The notes under the pieces: model-generated
Database searches by the model: none
Told to the model about the DNA's origin: nothing
What the model saw: the letters and a program-made list of their open reading frames with translations, nothing else
Shown here: positions 18,131-26,356 of the stretch, piece after piece
Position numbering within the stretch: the stretch's first letter is position 1
Layout: each line of letters starts with the position of its first letter
Assembly: GCF_009669305.1 (NCBI RefSeq)
Contig: NZ_SADB01000001.1
Coordinates: 124,001 to 188,000 of the forward strand
Origin: Ancylomarina sp. 16SWW S1-10-2
Lineage (GTDB): Bacteria > Bacteroidota > Bacteroidia > Bacteroidales > Marinifilaceae
Length of the DNA: 64,000 nt
Direction: 5' to 3'
Made by a program: the position numbers and the translations under genes

Positions 18131-18174
18131 CACAGATTTTTGGAAACTCAGCAAATTAATAAATAAAATATAAC

Positions 18175-19275
18175 ATGGCATTACAGTGTGGAATCGTAGG
18201 ATTACCAAATGTTGGAAAATCCACTTTGTTTAATTGTTTGTCGAATGCAAAAGCACAATCGGCTAATTTCCCTTTTTGTACTATCGAGCCAAATGTAGGT
18301 GTAATTACAATACCTGATGATCGCTTGATTAGACTTACAGAATTGGTACAACCACAAAAGATACAGCCTTCGGTTATGGAGATTGTTGATATTGCAGGTT
18401 TGGTTAAAGGTGCAAGTAAAGGTGAAGGTTTAGGTAATAAATTCTTATCTAATATTCGCGAAACAAATGCGATTATTCACGTTTTACGTTGTTTCGAAAA
18501 TGACAACATAGTACACGTTGATGGTTCGGTTGATCCTATTAGAGATAAAGAAACCATTGATATAGAGCTTCAGCTTAAAGACCTTGAGACTGTAGAAGCT
18601 AGGCTTCAAAAAGCGGCCAAAATCGCAAAAGTTGGTAAAAATCCAGAAGCTAAACGTTTAGCTGAAGTATTAGTTCGTTACATAGATGTTTTAATGCAAG
18701 GAAAATCGGCTCGTACTGTAGAACTAAGCGAAGCAGATGAGTTGGTATGTAAAGACCTACATTTATTAACAACCAAGCCAATATTATATGTATGTAATGT
18801 TGACGAAGCTTCAGTTCAAACAGGTAACTCATATGTTGATGCAGTAAAAGAAGCTGTAAAAGATGAAAATGCTGAGGTTATAATTGTTGGAGCTGGTATA
18901 GAGGCTGACATTGCTGAACTTGAGTCATACGAAGAAAAACAAATGTTCCTTGAAGACCTTGGTCTTAAAGAACCAGGCGTTAACAAATTAATAAAAGCGG
19001 CATTTAGCCTACTTGAACTTGAAACTTATTTCACTGCTGGTGTAAAAGAGGTTCGATCTTGGACATATCCTAAAGGTTCTAAGGCGCCACAAGCAGCGGG
19101 CGTTATACATACCGATTTTGAAAAAGGATTTATTCGTGCTGAGGTTATTAAGTACGAAGATTTTTCAAATTTAGGATCTGAAGCTGCCTGTAAAGAGGCA
19201 GGAAAGATGAATGTTGAAGGTAAAGACTATGTTGTTCAAGATGGAGACATCATGCATTTCCGATTCAATGTGTAA
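18175..19275 (+). CDS. ychF: Redox-regulated ATPase YchF
   Basis: A 366-residue OBG-family P-loop protein that hydrolyses ATP rather than GTP and associates with ribosomes. The G1 loop GLPNVGKSTLFN and G3 (DIAGLVKGAS) are intact. The G4 motif is NVDE (YVCNVDEAS) instead of NKxD, the known reason for adenine specificity. A coiled-coil insert lies around residues 130-190 and a C-terminal TGS domain around 280-364 (TYFTAGVKEVRSWTYPKGSK, MHFRFNV). It has its own promoter and terminator, so it is transcribed alone. Confidence 0.96.
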   Translation: MALQCGIVGLPNVGKSTLFNCLSNAKAQSANFPFCTIEPNVGVITIPDDRLIRLTELVQPQKIQPSVMEIVDIAGLVKGASKGEGLGNKFLSNIRETNAIIHVLRCFENDNIVHVDGSVDPIRDKETIDIELQLKDLETVEARLQKAAKIAKVGKNPEAKRLAEVLVRYIDVLMQGKSARTVELSEADELVCKDLHLLTTKPILYVCNVDEASVQTGNSYVDAVKEAVKDENAEVIIVGAGIEADIAELESYEEKQMFLEDLGLKEPGVNKLIKAAFSLLELETYFTAGVKEVRSWTYPKGSKAPQAAGVIHTDFEKGFIRAEVIKYEDFSNLGSEAACKEAGKMNVEGKDYVVQDGDIMHFRFNV

Positions 19276-19299
19276 CGAATTTGATTAGAAAACATTTAT

Positions 19300-19321
19300 A
19301 GGCTGCCTTAAAAGGCAGCCT
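19300..19321 (+). terminator. Rho-independent terminator of ychF
   Basis: AGGCTGCCTT and AAGGCAGCCT form a perfect 10-bp stem with a 2-bp loop, followed by a run of T. Confidence 0.9.
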
Positions 19322-19367
19322 TTTTTTTAAAAAATGTTACATTTTCAACTTAACATCCTAATATTTC

Positions 19368-19375
19368 TATCTTTG
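19368..19375 (+). promoter_or_regulatory. Candidate -7 element (TATCTTTG) of crcB
   Basis: It matches TAnnTTTG and lies 22 bp before the crcB start, just after the ychF terminator. No clear -33 TTG. Confidence 0.45.
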
Positions 19376-19397
19376 CTTTAGAAAATAATTATTTACT

Positions 19398-19775
19398 ATG
19401 CTTCGAACTTTATTACTTATAGGATTGGGAGGCTTCCTTGGCAGCATATCTAGATTCTTAATTACACTTGGTGTAAACCGAATATTTCAAACAATTTTAC
19501 CTATTGGTACACTAGCCGTAAATGTACTAGGTTGTTTATTAATTGGAATAATTTACTCACTTGCAGAACAAAAAAACATAATAAGTCCAGAACTTAGAAT
19601 CTTCCTAAGCGTTGGCTTTTGTGGGGGCTTTACGACCTTCTCTTCATTTATGTTCGAGGAATTTAGCTTGATGAAAACTGGAGACTTTCTTGTTTTTGCC
19701 TTTTATTTAGGAGCAAGTGTCTTTCTAGGCCTAATCGCCGTTTTTTTAGGTAGTCAAGTACACAAGCTGTTTTAA
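19398..19775 (+). CDS. crcB: Fluoride ion channel CrcB/Fluc
   Basis: A 125-residue, four-helix dual-topology membrane protein that exports fluoride as a dimer. Family motifs are GGFLGSISRFLI in helix 1, GTLAVNVLGCLLIG in helix 2 (with the conserved Asn) and GFCGGFTTFSSF in helix 3 (the break with the phenylalanine box and sodium site). The length is normal. There is no fluoride riboswitch in the short leader; the 122-bp gap is mostly taken by the ychF terminator and the promoter. The following phosphatase-like gene starts 35 bp downstream. Confidence 0.93.
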   Translation: MLRTLLLIGLGGFLGSISRFLITLGVNRIFQTILPIGTLAVNVLGCLLIGIIYSLAEQKNIISPELRIFLSVGFCGGFTTFSSFMFEEFSLMKTGDFLVFAFYLGASVFLGLIAVFLGSQVHKLF

Positions 19776-19810
19776 TAAAAAAGTCATTCTCCAAAATCTA
19801 TTTTGAAAGC

Positions 19811-21442
19811 ATGAACATCAAATACACCATCTTAGGTTTTTTTCTAATCATTTGCAGCTTTTTAAAAGCTAATGCCCAAACTGATTCTATAAATAAACCT
19901 ATAAACCAACAACCCAAACTGATAGTTGGAATCGTAATAGATCATTTAAGAAGTGATTACTTCGACAAATATGCTCATTTATTTTCTAAAGATGGTTTCA
20001 ACAAAATAATTCAAAATGGTGCTTTCAGCTCTAATACTCAATATAACTACCAATACTCACAAACAGGCGTAGACCACGCTACAATTTTCACTGGAACACC
20101 GCCGGCCTGTCACGGAATAATTTCTCATGCATGGTTCAATCGAATTTCTGAAACAGCAGAAGCAGCAACCTACGATAAAAGATATCGAAAACTAGGCATA
20201 ACAGATACAATCGCCTCAAAATCACCCCATAAACTTCTTGCTCCTACTTTAGGTGATTTCATGAAATTGAACAATCCATACTCAAGAGTAATCGGAGTTG
20301 CACTAAACAGCGAAGCTGCAATTTTTTCGGCTGGACATTCTGCAGATGCAGCTTACTGGTTAGATGGTGTTCAAGGTAAATTCACGAGCTCTTCTTATTA
20401 CCAAGACACACTATTCAATTGGGTAAATGATTTTAATGCTACCGACTTACCTAATAAATATCTCAACAAACCATGGGTTCCTAAAGCTTTGGATGATAAG
20501 GGAAATTCAACTGACATTATAAAAGCAAAACTTAAGTTGAACGATTATTTTTATTACGATCTTAAAAAGGAAAAGAAAAAATATGGCTATCATGCAATTA
20601 AAAATTACCCTGCTGGTAATCTATTAATAAAAGATTTTGCTACTTCAACAATCATCAATGAAAATTTAGGAAAAGATGATGATTGTGACTTAATCACAAT
20701 AAACTTCTCTTGTTTAGGCAATAACCATCGTAATTTCTCGCCTTATTCAGATGAAATGATAGACTGCATTACGAGACTCGATAAAAATATTGCTGATTTA
20801 ATCACCTTTTTGGATGAGCAAGTTGGAATGGAAAATGTATTACTATTCATCACAGCTGATCAAGCAGCTAATTTCTTACAATCAGATCTTGAAAAACAAC
20901 GTATTCCTCACGGATATTTTAGTTCATATAATGCCGTTGCCCTTCTGAAATCGTACTTTAACGTAACTTACGGATCTGGACAATGGATATTAGGTTACGA
21001 TGCACAACAAATCTTCTTAAATAGAAAACTTATAGAGAACAAAAAACTAACACTAGAAGAGGTCCAAACAAAAGCGGCCAAATTTCTAGTTCAATTTTCT
21101 GGCGTATCAAAAGCAATTCCTGCACACAATTTAATACAAACGAACTACAGTCATGACGTTATGAATAAAATTCAGCGTTCATTCAATCATAAAAGATCGG
21201 GTGATGTGATAATTACTTTGGAACCAGGCTGGGTCAATCAAATAAAAAATGAAAGAGATCTTGTGGCACAGTACAGCCAATCGAGAAGAGTTCCCTTGTT
21301 TCTGTATGGATGGAAAATTAAAAATCAACAACTCAATCAGCAACTAGACATTGAAGATATTGTTCCCACTTTATCAAACTTCTTAAAAATAACTCCACCT
21401 TCGGGATGCATGGGAACACCAATTAAAGGATTAACCTATTAG
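19811..21442 (+). CDS. PafA-like alkaline-phosphatase-superfamily protein, probable pseudoenzyme
   Basis: A 543-residue exported protein (signal peptide 1-22, ending KANAQ) with the full-length fold of the Bacteroidota alkaline phosphatase PafA: IVGIVIDHLRSDY, the nucleophile-loop TGVDHATIFTGTPPACHGI and the C-terminal GCMGTPI. Asp44 and Thr85 (nucleophile) remain. Other active-site positions are changed: the usual Asp and His of STDxxGHxxGP (FSCLGNNHRNFSP, 299-311), the His of TADHG (Asp350-Gln351), the late HGxxYxYDxHVP (484-495, no His) and the substrate-binding Lys/Arg (Asn166, Glu168). Metal-dependent hydrolysis is therefore unlikely. Its stop codon overlaps that of the convergent phosphopantetheinyl transferase. 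Confidence 0.85.
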   Translation: MNIKYTILGFFLIICSFLKANAQTDSINKPINQQPKLIVGIVIDHLRSDYFDKYAHLFSKDGFNKIIQNGAFSSNTQYNYQYSQTGVDHATIFTGTPPACHGIISHAWFNRISETAEAATYDKRYRKLGITDTIASKSPHKLLAPTLGDFMKLNNPYSRVIGVALNSEAAIFSAGHSADAAYWLDGVQGKFTSSSYYQDTLFNWVNDFNATDLPNKYLNKPWVPKALDDKGNSTDIIKAKLKLNDYFYYDLKKEKKKYGYHAIKNYPAGNLLIKDFATSTIINENLGKDDDCDLITINFSCLGNNHRNFSPYSDEMIDCITRLDKNIADLITFLDEQVGMENVLLFITADQAANFLQSDLEKQRIPHGYFSSYNAVALLKSYFNVTYGSGQWILGYDAQQIFLNRKLIENKKLTLEEVQTKAAKFLVQFSGVSKAIPAHNLIQTNYSHDVMNKIQRSFNHKRSGDVIITLEPGWVNQIKNERDLVAQYSQSRRVPLFLYGWKIKNQQLNQQLDIEDIVPTLSNFLKITPPSGCMGTPIKGLTY

Positions 21443-22077
21443 GTTCTTTTTTGACAGCACCAAACCATCAAATAAGAATCAAAAGTCTGATGCTGAAAAT
21501 TAAACTTCTTTGAATAATTTTTGCGTATAAACTCTCCAGAAAAAACAGATTGAGATGGTTTAAAAGGAAATATTTTCAACTCATCTATTAAAAGGGCGTC
21601 TTTTTTCCCATACAATTTTATCAGGCACTCCTTAGCACACCAGTGTTGATAAATATGTAATTGCTTATCAGCTTCCGAGATAAAGGATAATTCATCTTTA
21701 CTCAAAAATCGATTACAAATTCGATATACTCGATCAGATAAGTATTCAATATCAAGAGCCATATCATGATCTAAACCAACCATAACACCAACGTATTCCT
21801 TACTATGAGAAATACTTATCTCATAATTAGAATTCACTAGTAAAGGCTTTCCATGTTCGTTATTTACAATAGTAATCCCCTTACCCAAAAGCTCTTGAAC
21901 TAATATTCTAGTCGCAATAAATTCTTTTTTACGAGATAAACTTCCAAAAGAATCAAGTTTTATCCTATCCTCTTTATTCAGACTTACACATACCAATAGC
22001 TCATCAAGCTCCTCGGATATCTTCCAAAGAGCCATTTGACAACTTTCATTTAATTGGATATTCTTCACTAAAGGCAT
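21439..22077 (-). CDS. 4'-phosphopantetheinyl transferase superfamily protein
   Basis: A 212-residue enzyme of the Sfp/HetI type that loads the phosphopantetheine arm onto acyl or peptidyl carrier proteins. The magnesium site appears as MALDIEY (Asp and Glu about residues 100-103) and the WCAKECLIKLYGKKD motif (about 147-161) supplies the (W/F)(C/S)xKE box. An RFLSKDEL segment between them is also typical. It is the last gene of the minus-strand run mutY-ssb-gldE-gldD, 27 bp after gldD, and its stop overlaps the convergent phosphatase-like gene by 4 bp. Confidence 0.85.
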   Translation of the reverse strand: MPLVKNIQLNESCQMALWKISEELDELLVCVSLNKEDRIKLDSFGSLSRKKEFIATRILVQELLGKGITIVNNEHGKPLLVNSNYEISISHSKEYVGVMVGLDHDMALDIEYLSDRVYRICNRFLSKDELSFISEADKQLHIYQHWCAKECLIKLYGKKDALLIDELKIFPFKPSQSVFSGEFIRKNYSKKFNFQHQTFDSYLMVWCCQKRT

Positions 22078-22104
22078 AAAATCTTCTTAAAGCTGTGTTA
22101 AGGA

Positions 22105-22689
22105 TTACTTCCATTTAAGACTCTCCATAAGGTGTACAATATCCCTGTCGATATATTGTATAACAGGAGCCAATGAGTCGGAATTAGGATGATTGTTAAA
22201 GTATAGAGATCCCCTCAAAAAATGCTCTATACTATCAGTAGCAATAAACTGAACTGAACAAGCTGCATTTCCTTGAATACGATAAACCGTACCATAAACA
22301 TTTTCCTGTTCGTTCATATAACTTGTACCATCTATAGCATCAGCTTTTATAGCATGCTCATAAACTAAGCGATGCGAATCTTCTAAATATTTGTCGAGAT
22401 TCTCATTAACTTCCTTATAACTCAAATAGAGAGTTGCATTATAATTTGGATATTCAATATTTAACCAATACTTTTCTGCCAAACTACTTTTATCCTTTAA
22501 AACCTGTGCATTTTTTAAATATTCAAAACTAAAAGGGTAATTTTGATTCCACACCTCATATTTCTTCTCAGGAAATTCAATACGAAAATAGCCTTTGGGC
22601 TTTGGCATTGCCTTTTCTTTGCACGATATGGGTAAAAATGAGAAAATAACTAAAATTGACAAAATTATAATACGGGAATGCCTCAGCAT
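22105..22689 (-). CDS. gldD: Gliding motility lipoprotein GldD
   Basis: A 194-residue lipoprotein. The signal sequence ends in a lipobox-like FLPISC (Cys about 23). The mature part matches GldD: KPKGYFRIEFPEKKYEVW near the N-terminus, NPF-type NYPFSFEY, an AACSVQFIATDS strand and a final ESLKWK. GldD is one of the Gld proteins needed for Bacteroidota gliding and for function of the type IX secretion system; its biochemical role is unresolved. It lies 101 bp after gldE, the same neighbour as in Flavobacterium. Confidence 0.93.
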   Translation of the reverse strand: MLRHSRIIILSILVIFSFLPISCKEKAMPKPKGYFRIEFPEKKYEVWNQNYPFSFEYLKNAQVLKDKSSLAEKYWLNIEYPNYNATLYLSYKEVNENLDKYLEDSHRLVYEHAIKADAIDGTSYMNEQENVYGTVYRIQGNAACSVQFIATDSIEHFLRGSLYFNNHPNSDSLAPVIQYIDRDIVHLMESLKWK

Positions 22690-22790
22690 ACGAAATCAAA
22701 TTTAAATTTATACGAGTTACAATTGGCATGAATTTAAAAGAAACTCACTTATCAAGACTTCAATTTAAATCAAAAAGCCAAAATTATATC

Positions 22791-24113
22791 TTAATTCTTT
22801 TTGGGAAGCCTAAAACGAATTTTCTTAATTCGTCGATTATCCACAGCTTCAATTATAAACTCAAAGCCATTATATATAAAAGTCTCTTTTTTATGAGGAA
22901 TTTCACCTTTCATTTCAAGAATCAAACCTGCTAAAGTATCAGCATCACCCTTAACTTCATTAAACACATCATCATCAATATCAATCAATTTAAAAAAATC
23001 ATTCAATAAAGTTTTACCCTCAAAAAGGTATGAACCATCATCTTCGAGAGAATAAAAGTCTTGTTCGTCATCAAGTTCATCTGTAATATCACCAACAATC
23101 TCCTCAAGTATATCTTCCAAACTAATTAAACCAGAAGTTCCTCCATATTCATCAACCACAATTGCCATATGGTTTTTCTTAGTCTGGAATTCTTCCAATA
23201 GGTCACTAATCTTCTTAGTATCAGGAACAAAATATGGTGGGCGAATTAAAGATTGCCACCTAAACGTATTCGGTTTATGATGATGTGGTAACAAATCCTT
23301 CACATATAAAATACCTTTCATATTATCAAAATCCCCATCATAAACGGGAATACGTGAAAATCCAGATTCAATAATCACCGATTTCAACTTGCTAAAGCTA
23401 GTATGGATATCAAGCGCAATAACATCAACACGAGCTTTCATTATCTCATCAACATTAATATTACCAAACTTGACAATTCCTTCAAGTATATCTTTTTCAT
23501 CAGTAATCTCATCAGCAGTTAATTCAAGAGCCTGAGAAAGATCATCCATGGAAATGTTCTGTTTTTTTGAGATTCTCCTATTAACTAATGAAGTAGACTT
23601 TATCAAAATTGTTCCTAGAGGTCTAGATATTTTTTCTAAGAAAATGAGAGGTAAAGCCATATATCTCGAAAAACGAAGTGCAAATTGAGCCGCATAAACT
23701 TTAGGTATGATTTCGCCAAATAACAAAAGTAAAAATGTTACAACGACAACCTGAACAAAAAAGCCTATCGTTGGAGCCTGACTAAAATCAACCAATGAGA
23801 ATGTTATATACGTTGAGAGAATAACAATTGCAATATTTACAAAATTATTCACAATAAGAATAGTTGCCAACAGTCTCTCTGGCATTCTTAAAAGCATTAA
23901 TAGCTTTTTATTCTTATTCGTTTGAGTATCTTCAATCTCTCTCAAATTCTGAGGAGACAGGGAAAATACTGCAACTTCTGAACCAGAAATCAAAGCAGAA
24001 AAAAACAACAAAAGTACCATTGCACATATTTCAGCAATGATACTTAGGTTTAGGGGTTTAAAAACAATTTCTAAATTGTTTAATATCAATAACAAATCGT
24101 TGGTTTCCAACAT
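22791..24113 (-). CDS. gldE: Gliding-associated membrane protein GldE (CorC/HlyC family)
   Basis: A 440-residue inner-membrane protein: an N-terminal DUF21/CNNM domain with four hydrophobic helices (about 20-195), a pair of CBS domains (about 210-340; IMKARVDVIALDI, SRIPVYDGDFDNMKGILYV, HMAIVVDEYGGTSGLISLED) and a C-terminal CorC_HlyC domain (about 355-438). CNNM relatives act in magnesium or cobalt efflux. The assignment to GldE rests on its position directly before gldD and after ssb and mutY, the arrangement known from gliding Bacteroidota. Confidence 0.9.
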   Translation of the reverse strand: MLETNDLLLILNNLEIVFKPLNLSIIAEICAMVLLLFFSALISGSEVAVFSLSPQNLREIEDTQTNKNKKLLMLLRMPERLLATILIVNNFVNIAIVILSTYITFSLVDFSQAPTIGFFVQVVVVTFLLLLFGEIIPKVYAAQFALRFSRYMALPLIFLEKISRPLGTILIKSTSLVNRRISKKQNISMDDLSQALELTADEITDEKDILEGIVKFGNINVDEIMKARVDVIALDIHTSFSKLKSVIIESGFSRIPVYDGDFDNMKGILYVKDLLPHHHKPNTFRWQSLIRPPYFVPDTKKISDLLEEFQTKKNHMAIVVDEYGGTSGLISLEDILEEIVGDITDELDDEQDFYSLEDDGSYLFEGKTLLNDFFKLIDIDDDVFNEVKGDADTLAGLILEMKGEIPHKKETFIYNGFEFIIEAVDNRRIKKIRFRLPKKN

Positions 24114-24129
24114 TTAATTCAACAATATT

Positions 24130-24555
24130 TTAAAATGGTAGATCATCCGTTGCGTCCTCAGCAGCATTCGCTTCCGAAGACTGTGTTTGAGATTTCTCAA
24201 CAACATTAGATGTCTGAACTTCCTTATCTCCTCTACTTCCAATGAATTTAAAAGAATCTACAAATATTTCAGTAGTATAACGTTTAATGCCTTCTTTATC
24301 TTCCCAAGAATTGCTTCTTAAACGTCCTTCAACATAAAGTAAATCACCTTTTTTTACGTGTTTTTCAGCCGTTTCTGCCAATTTACGCCATAAAACTAAT
24401 CTATGCCATTCTGTTTGAGTGACCTTTTCTTCTTTACGTGTGTAAGTTTCGTTTGTAGCCAAACTTAATCGACATACAGCCACACCATTTTCAAGGTATT
24501 TAACATCTGGATCTGCTCCTACATTTCCAACTAAAATTACTTTATTAACTGACAT
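24130..24555 (-). CDS. ssb: Single-stranded DNA-binding protein
   Basis: A 141-residue SSB that coats single-stranded DNA and recruits repair and replication partners. The OB fold occupies about residues 1-110 (MSVNKVILVGNVGADPDVKY, TEWHRLVLWRKLAETAEKHV, LLYVEGRLRSNSWED). A short disordered linker leads to the conserved acidic tip DDLPF, the partner-binding tail. It lies 79 bp after mutY and 16 bp before gldE in the same orientation, so cotranscription with mutY, a repair enzyme, is likely. Confidence 0.96.
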   Translation of the reverse strand: MSVNKVILVGNVGADPDVKYLENGVAVCRLSLATNETYTRKEEKVTQTEWHRLVLWRKLAETAEKHVKKGDLLYVEGRLRSNSWEDKEGIKRYTTEIFVDSFKFIGSRGDKEVQTSNVVEKSQTQSSEANAAEDATDDLPF

Positions 24556-24634
24556 ATTGCTAATTTTTTAAATTTATATTAATAAAGTTATAAACTTTTT
24601 TAGACAGATAAAAATATTTTTATTCACATAAGGA

Positions 24635-25678
24635 TTAACGTCTTGCTAAATATAACTCGATTGGTTTTGGTAATGGATAATCTAAAGACGATTCTCTATC
24701 TACAGAAATTAGAGAAGAAAAGATACTTATGTCATCAACTTTTACTTCTATAAATTCAATATGCAAATTCTGATGACTCAACTTGTGCACCTTAGACACT
24801 AAATGATCCTTAACGTGAATCGTTACATCATCAAAAAAAGAACACCAAGCTTCAGAATCGATCAAATCTACTAAATCTATTTTATTATCAGCTTCAATTA
24901 ATGGAAATTCAAACATTTTTCTCCAAATATCATCATCACTTCTCTGCTGCAATAAAAACCGTTCTTCATCATGTATATATAAGTAGTAAAAATATCTGTC
25001 TCTAATTTTAATCTTTTTCTTCTTCACGGGTAATGAACTTTGTTCCCCATTTATATAAGCAAAACATTGTGCTTGAATTGGACAATCTTCGCATTTAGGA
25101 TTTTTAGAAGTACAGCATAAGGCTCCAAACTCAATTATAGCCTGATTATATATATAAGGTGCTGCATTATCCATTAGCTCATTTGCCAAGGTTTGAAATA
25201 CTTTTTTCCCTTGAGAAGAATTTGTCAGCTCATAAATACCAAAAATACGAGCCAAAACACGATAAACATTTCCATCAACAGCCGCTTTGGGTAAATTAAA
25301 TGCAAAAGCCGATATAGCAGATGCCGTATAAACACCTATTCCTTTCAATTTTAAAATCTCATCAAACGAACTTGGGAAAACACCATCATAATCGGACACT
25401 ATAGTCCTAGCGGCTTGATGTAAGCTTCTTGCTCTAGAATAATATCCTAATCCTTGCCAATGATTTAAAACCTCTTGTTCGGTCGCAGAAGCTAAGTCAT
25501 TAATCGTGGGAAAATTACTCATAAATCGGTGATAATAATCAATAACCGTAGCGACTTGAGTTTGCTGTAACATGATTTCTGAAATCCAAATATTGTATGG
25601 ATTAGTGATGTTTCTCCAAGGCAAATCCCGCTTATTGGATTCATACCAGTTTATAATTTCGCTATTCAACATACACAT
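24635..25678 (-). CDS. mutY: A/G-specific adenine DNA glycosylase
   Basis: MutY removes adenine mispaired with 8-oxoguanine. The 347-residue protein has the helix-hairpin-helix glycosylase domain (SEIMLQQTQVATVI with the catalytic Glu; LKGIGVYTASAISAFAF hairpin; AAVDGNVYRVLARIF with the catalytic Asp), a [4Fe-4S] loop (CCTSKNPKCEDCPIQAQC, giving C-x6-C-x2-C-x5-C) and a C-terminal NUDIX-like domain (about 230-345) that reads 8-oxoguanine. ATG at 25678 was taken; ATG at 25672 gives MLNSEIINWY and is equally plausible. First gene of the minus-strand run to the phosphopantetheinyl transferase. Confidence 0.95.
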   Translation of the reverse strand: MCMLNSEIINWYESNKRDLPWRNITNPYNIWISEIMLQQTQVATVIDYYHRFMSNFPTINDLASATEQEVLNHWQGLGYYSRARSLHQAARTIVSDYDGVFPSSFDEILKLKGIGVYTASAISAFAFNLPKAAVDGNVYRVLARIFGIYELTNSSQGKKVFQTLANELMDNAAPYIYNQAIIEFGALCCTSKNPKCEDCPIQAQCFAYINGEQSSLPVKKKKIKIRDRYFYYLYIHDEERFLLQQRSDDDIWRKMFEFPLIEADNKIDLVDLIDSEAWCSFFDDVTIHVKDHLVSKVHKLSHQNLHIEFIEVKVDDISIFSSLISVDRESSLDYPLPKPIELYLARR

Positions 25679-25716
25679 AGATTGTTACACAATTATTTTT
25701 TTTTGTAGATTTCACA

Positions 25717-25724
25717 CAAAAATA
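25717..25724 (-). promoter_or_regulatory. Candidate -7 element (TATTTTTG) of mutY
   Basis: On the minus strand it matches TAnnTTTG, 38 bp before the mutY start, in the divergent gap shared with the HU gene. No clear -33 TTG. Confidence 0.4.
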
Positions 25725-25758
25725 GTGCTTTCGATTTCTTTAATAAAGAGAAATCATA

Positions 25759-25766
25759 TATATTTG
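25759..25766 (+). promoter_or_regulatory. Candidate -7 element (TATATTTG) of the HU gene
   Basis: It matches TAnnTTTG and lies 59 bp before the HU start, back to back with the mutY promoter box. Confidence 0.45.
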
Positions 25767-25825
25767 CATTCTGATTTTGAGAAAAAACTGTTGTATATAA
25801 TTGATAATTAAAGAATTTTTAAGAG

Positions 25826-26110
25826 ATGACTAAAGCAGATATTGTTAACGAGATTTCTAAAAACACGGGAATTGAGAAAATTACAGTACAAAAAACTGTT
25901 GAGGCCTTCATGGATACTATCAAAGGTTCACTTGTTAAAGGTAAAAACGTGTATTTAAGAGGTTTTGGAAGTTTTATCGTTAAGAAAAGAGCAGAGAAAA
26001 CTGCAAGAAACATTTCTAAAAACACAACTATTATTATTCCTGAGCACTTTATTCCGTCATTTAAACCGGCGAAGACTTTCGTAAGTAAAGTAAAGACAAA
26101 TGTAAAGTAG
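25826..26110 (+). CDS. HU/IHF-family DNA-bending protein
   Basis: A 94-residue nucleoid protein. The helical dimerisation part is MTKADIVNEISKNTGIEKIT, and the DNA-binding arm region contains LRGFGSFIVKKRAEKTARNI, the GFGSF hallmark, followed by IIPEHFIPSFKPAKTFVSKV. Members bend and compact DNA as dimers. It lies divergently from mutY and 38 bp before a tiny basic protein gene and then rng, an arrangement shared by many Bacteroidota. Confidence 0.95.
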   Translation: MTKADIVNEISKNTGIEKITVQKTVEAFMDTIKGSLVKGKNVYLRGFGSFIVKKRAEKTARNISKNTTIIIPEHFIPSFKPAKTFVSKVKTNVK

Positions 26111-26148
26111 TCTCAGATTTTAAAAACAAATTTTAATATATTTAAGTT

Positions 26149-26238
26149 ATGCCAAGCGGAAAAAAGAGAAAAAGACATAAGATGGCTACGCACAAGCGTA
26201 AAAAAAGATTAAGAAAAAATCGTCATAAGAAAAAATAA
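26149..26238 (+). CDS. 29-residue basic protein, bS22/mS38-like (AURKAIP1/COX24 type)
   Basis: An ATG-to-TAA frame of 29 codons, of which most are Lys, Arg or His (core HKMATHKRKKRLRKNRHKKK). The register K/R-x-K-M-x3-K-x-R-K-x2-R-x2-R-x3-K matches the mycobacterial bS22 protein and the C-terminal COX24/AURKAIP1 motif of mitochondrial mS38, small proteins buried in the small ribosomal subunit. Position between HU and rng, and the absence of any stop or non-basic stretch, support a real gene. The ribosomal role is inferred from the motif. Confidence 0.75.
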   Translation: MPSGKKRKRHKMATHKRKKRLRKNRHKKK

Positions 26239-26344
26239 TTCTTATCACGCTTATTAGTAAGAGTATAATGTATAAACCTAAAGAACTTTTTAGTACTTTA
26301 GGTTTATCTATTTGTAATAATTAAGTATTTTTTGAATTTAATAT

Positions 26345-26349
26345 AGGAG
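26345..26349 (+). promoter_or_regulatory. Shine-Dalgarno sequence of rng
   Basis: AGGAG lies 7 bp before the GTG at 26357. It fixes this non-ATG start, and is notable because Shine-Dalgarno sites are rare in Bacteroidota. Confidence 0.7.
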
Positions 26350-26356
26350 CTTTCAA

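Noticed and set aside
19276-19397. Fluoride riboswitch before crcB
   Set aside because: The gap is filled by the ychF terminator and a promoter box, and no crcB-motif pseudoknot sequence could be seen.
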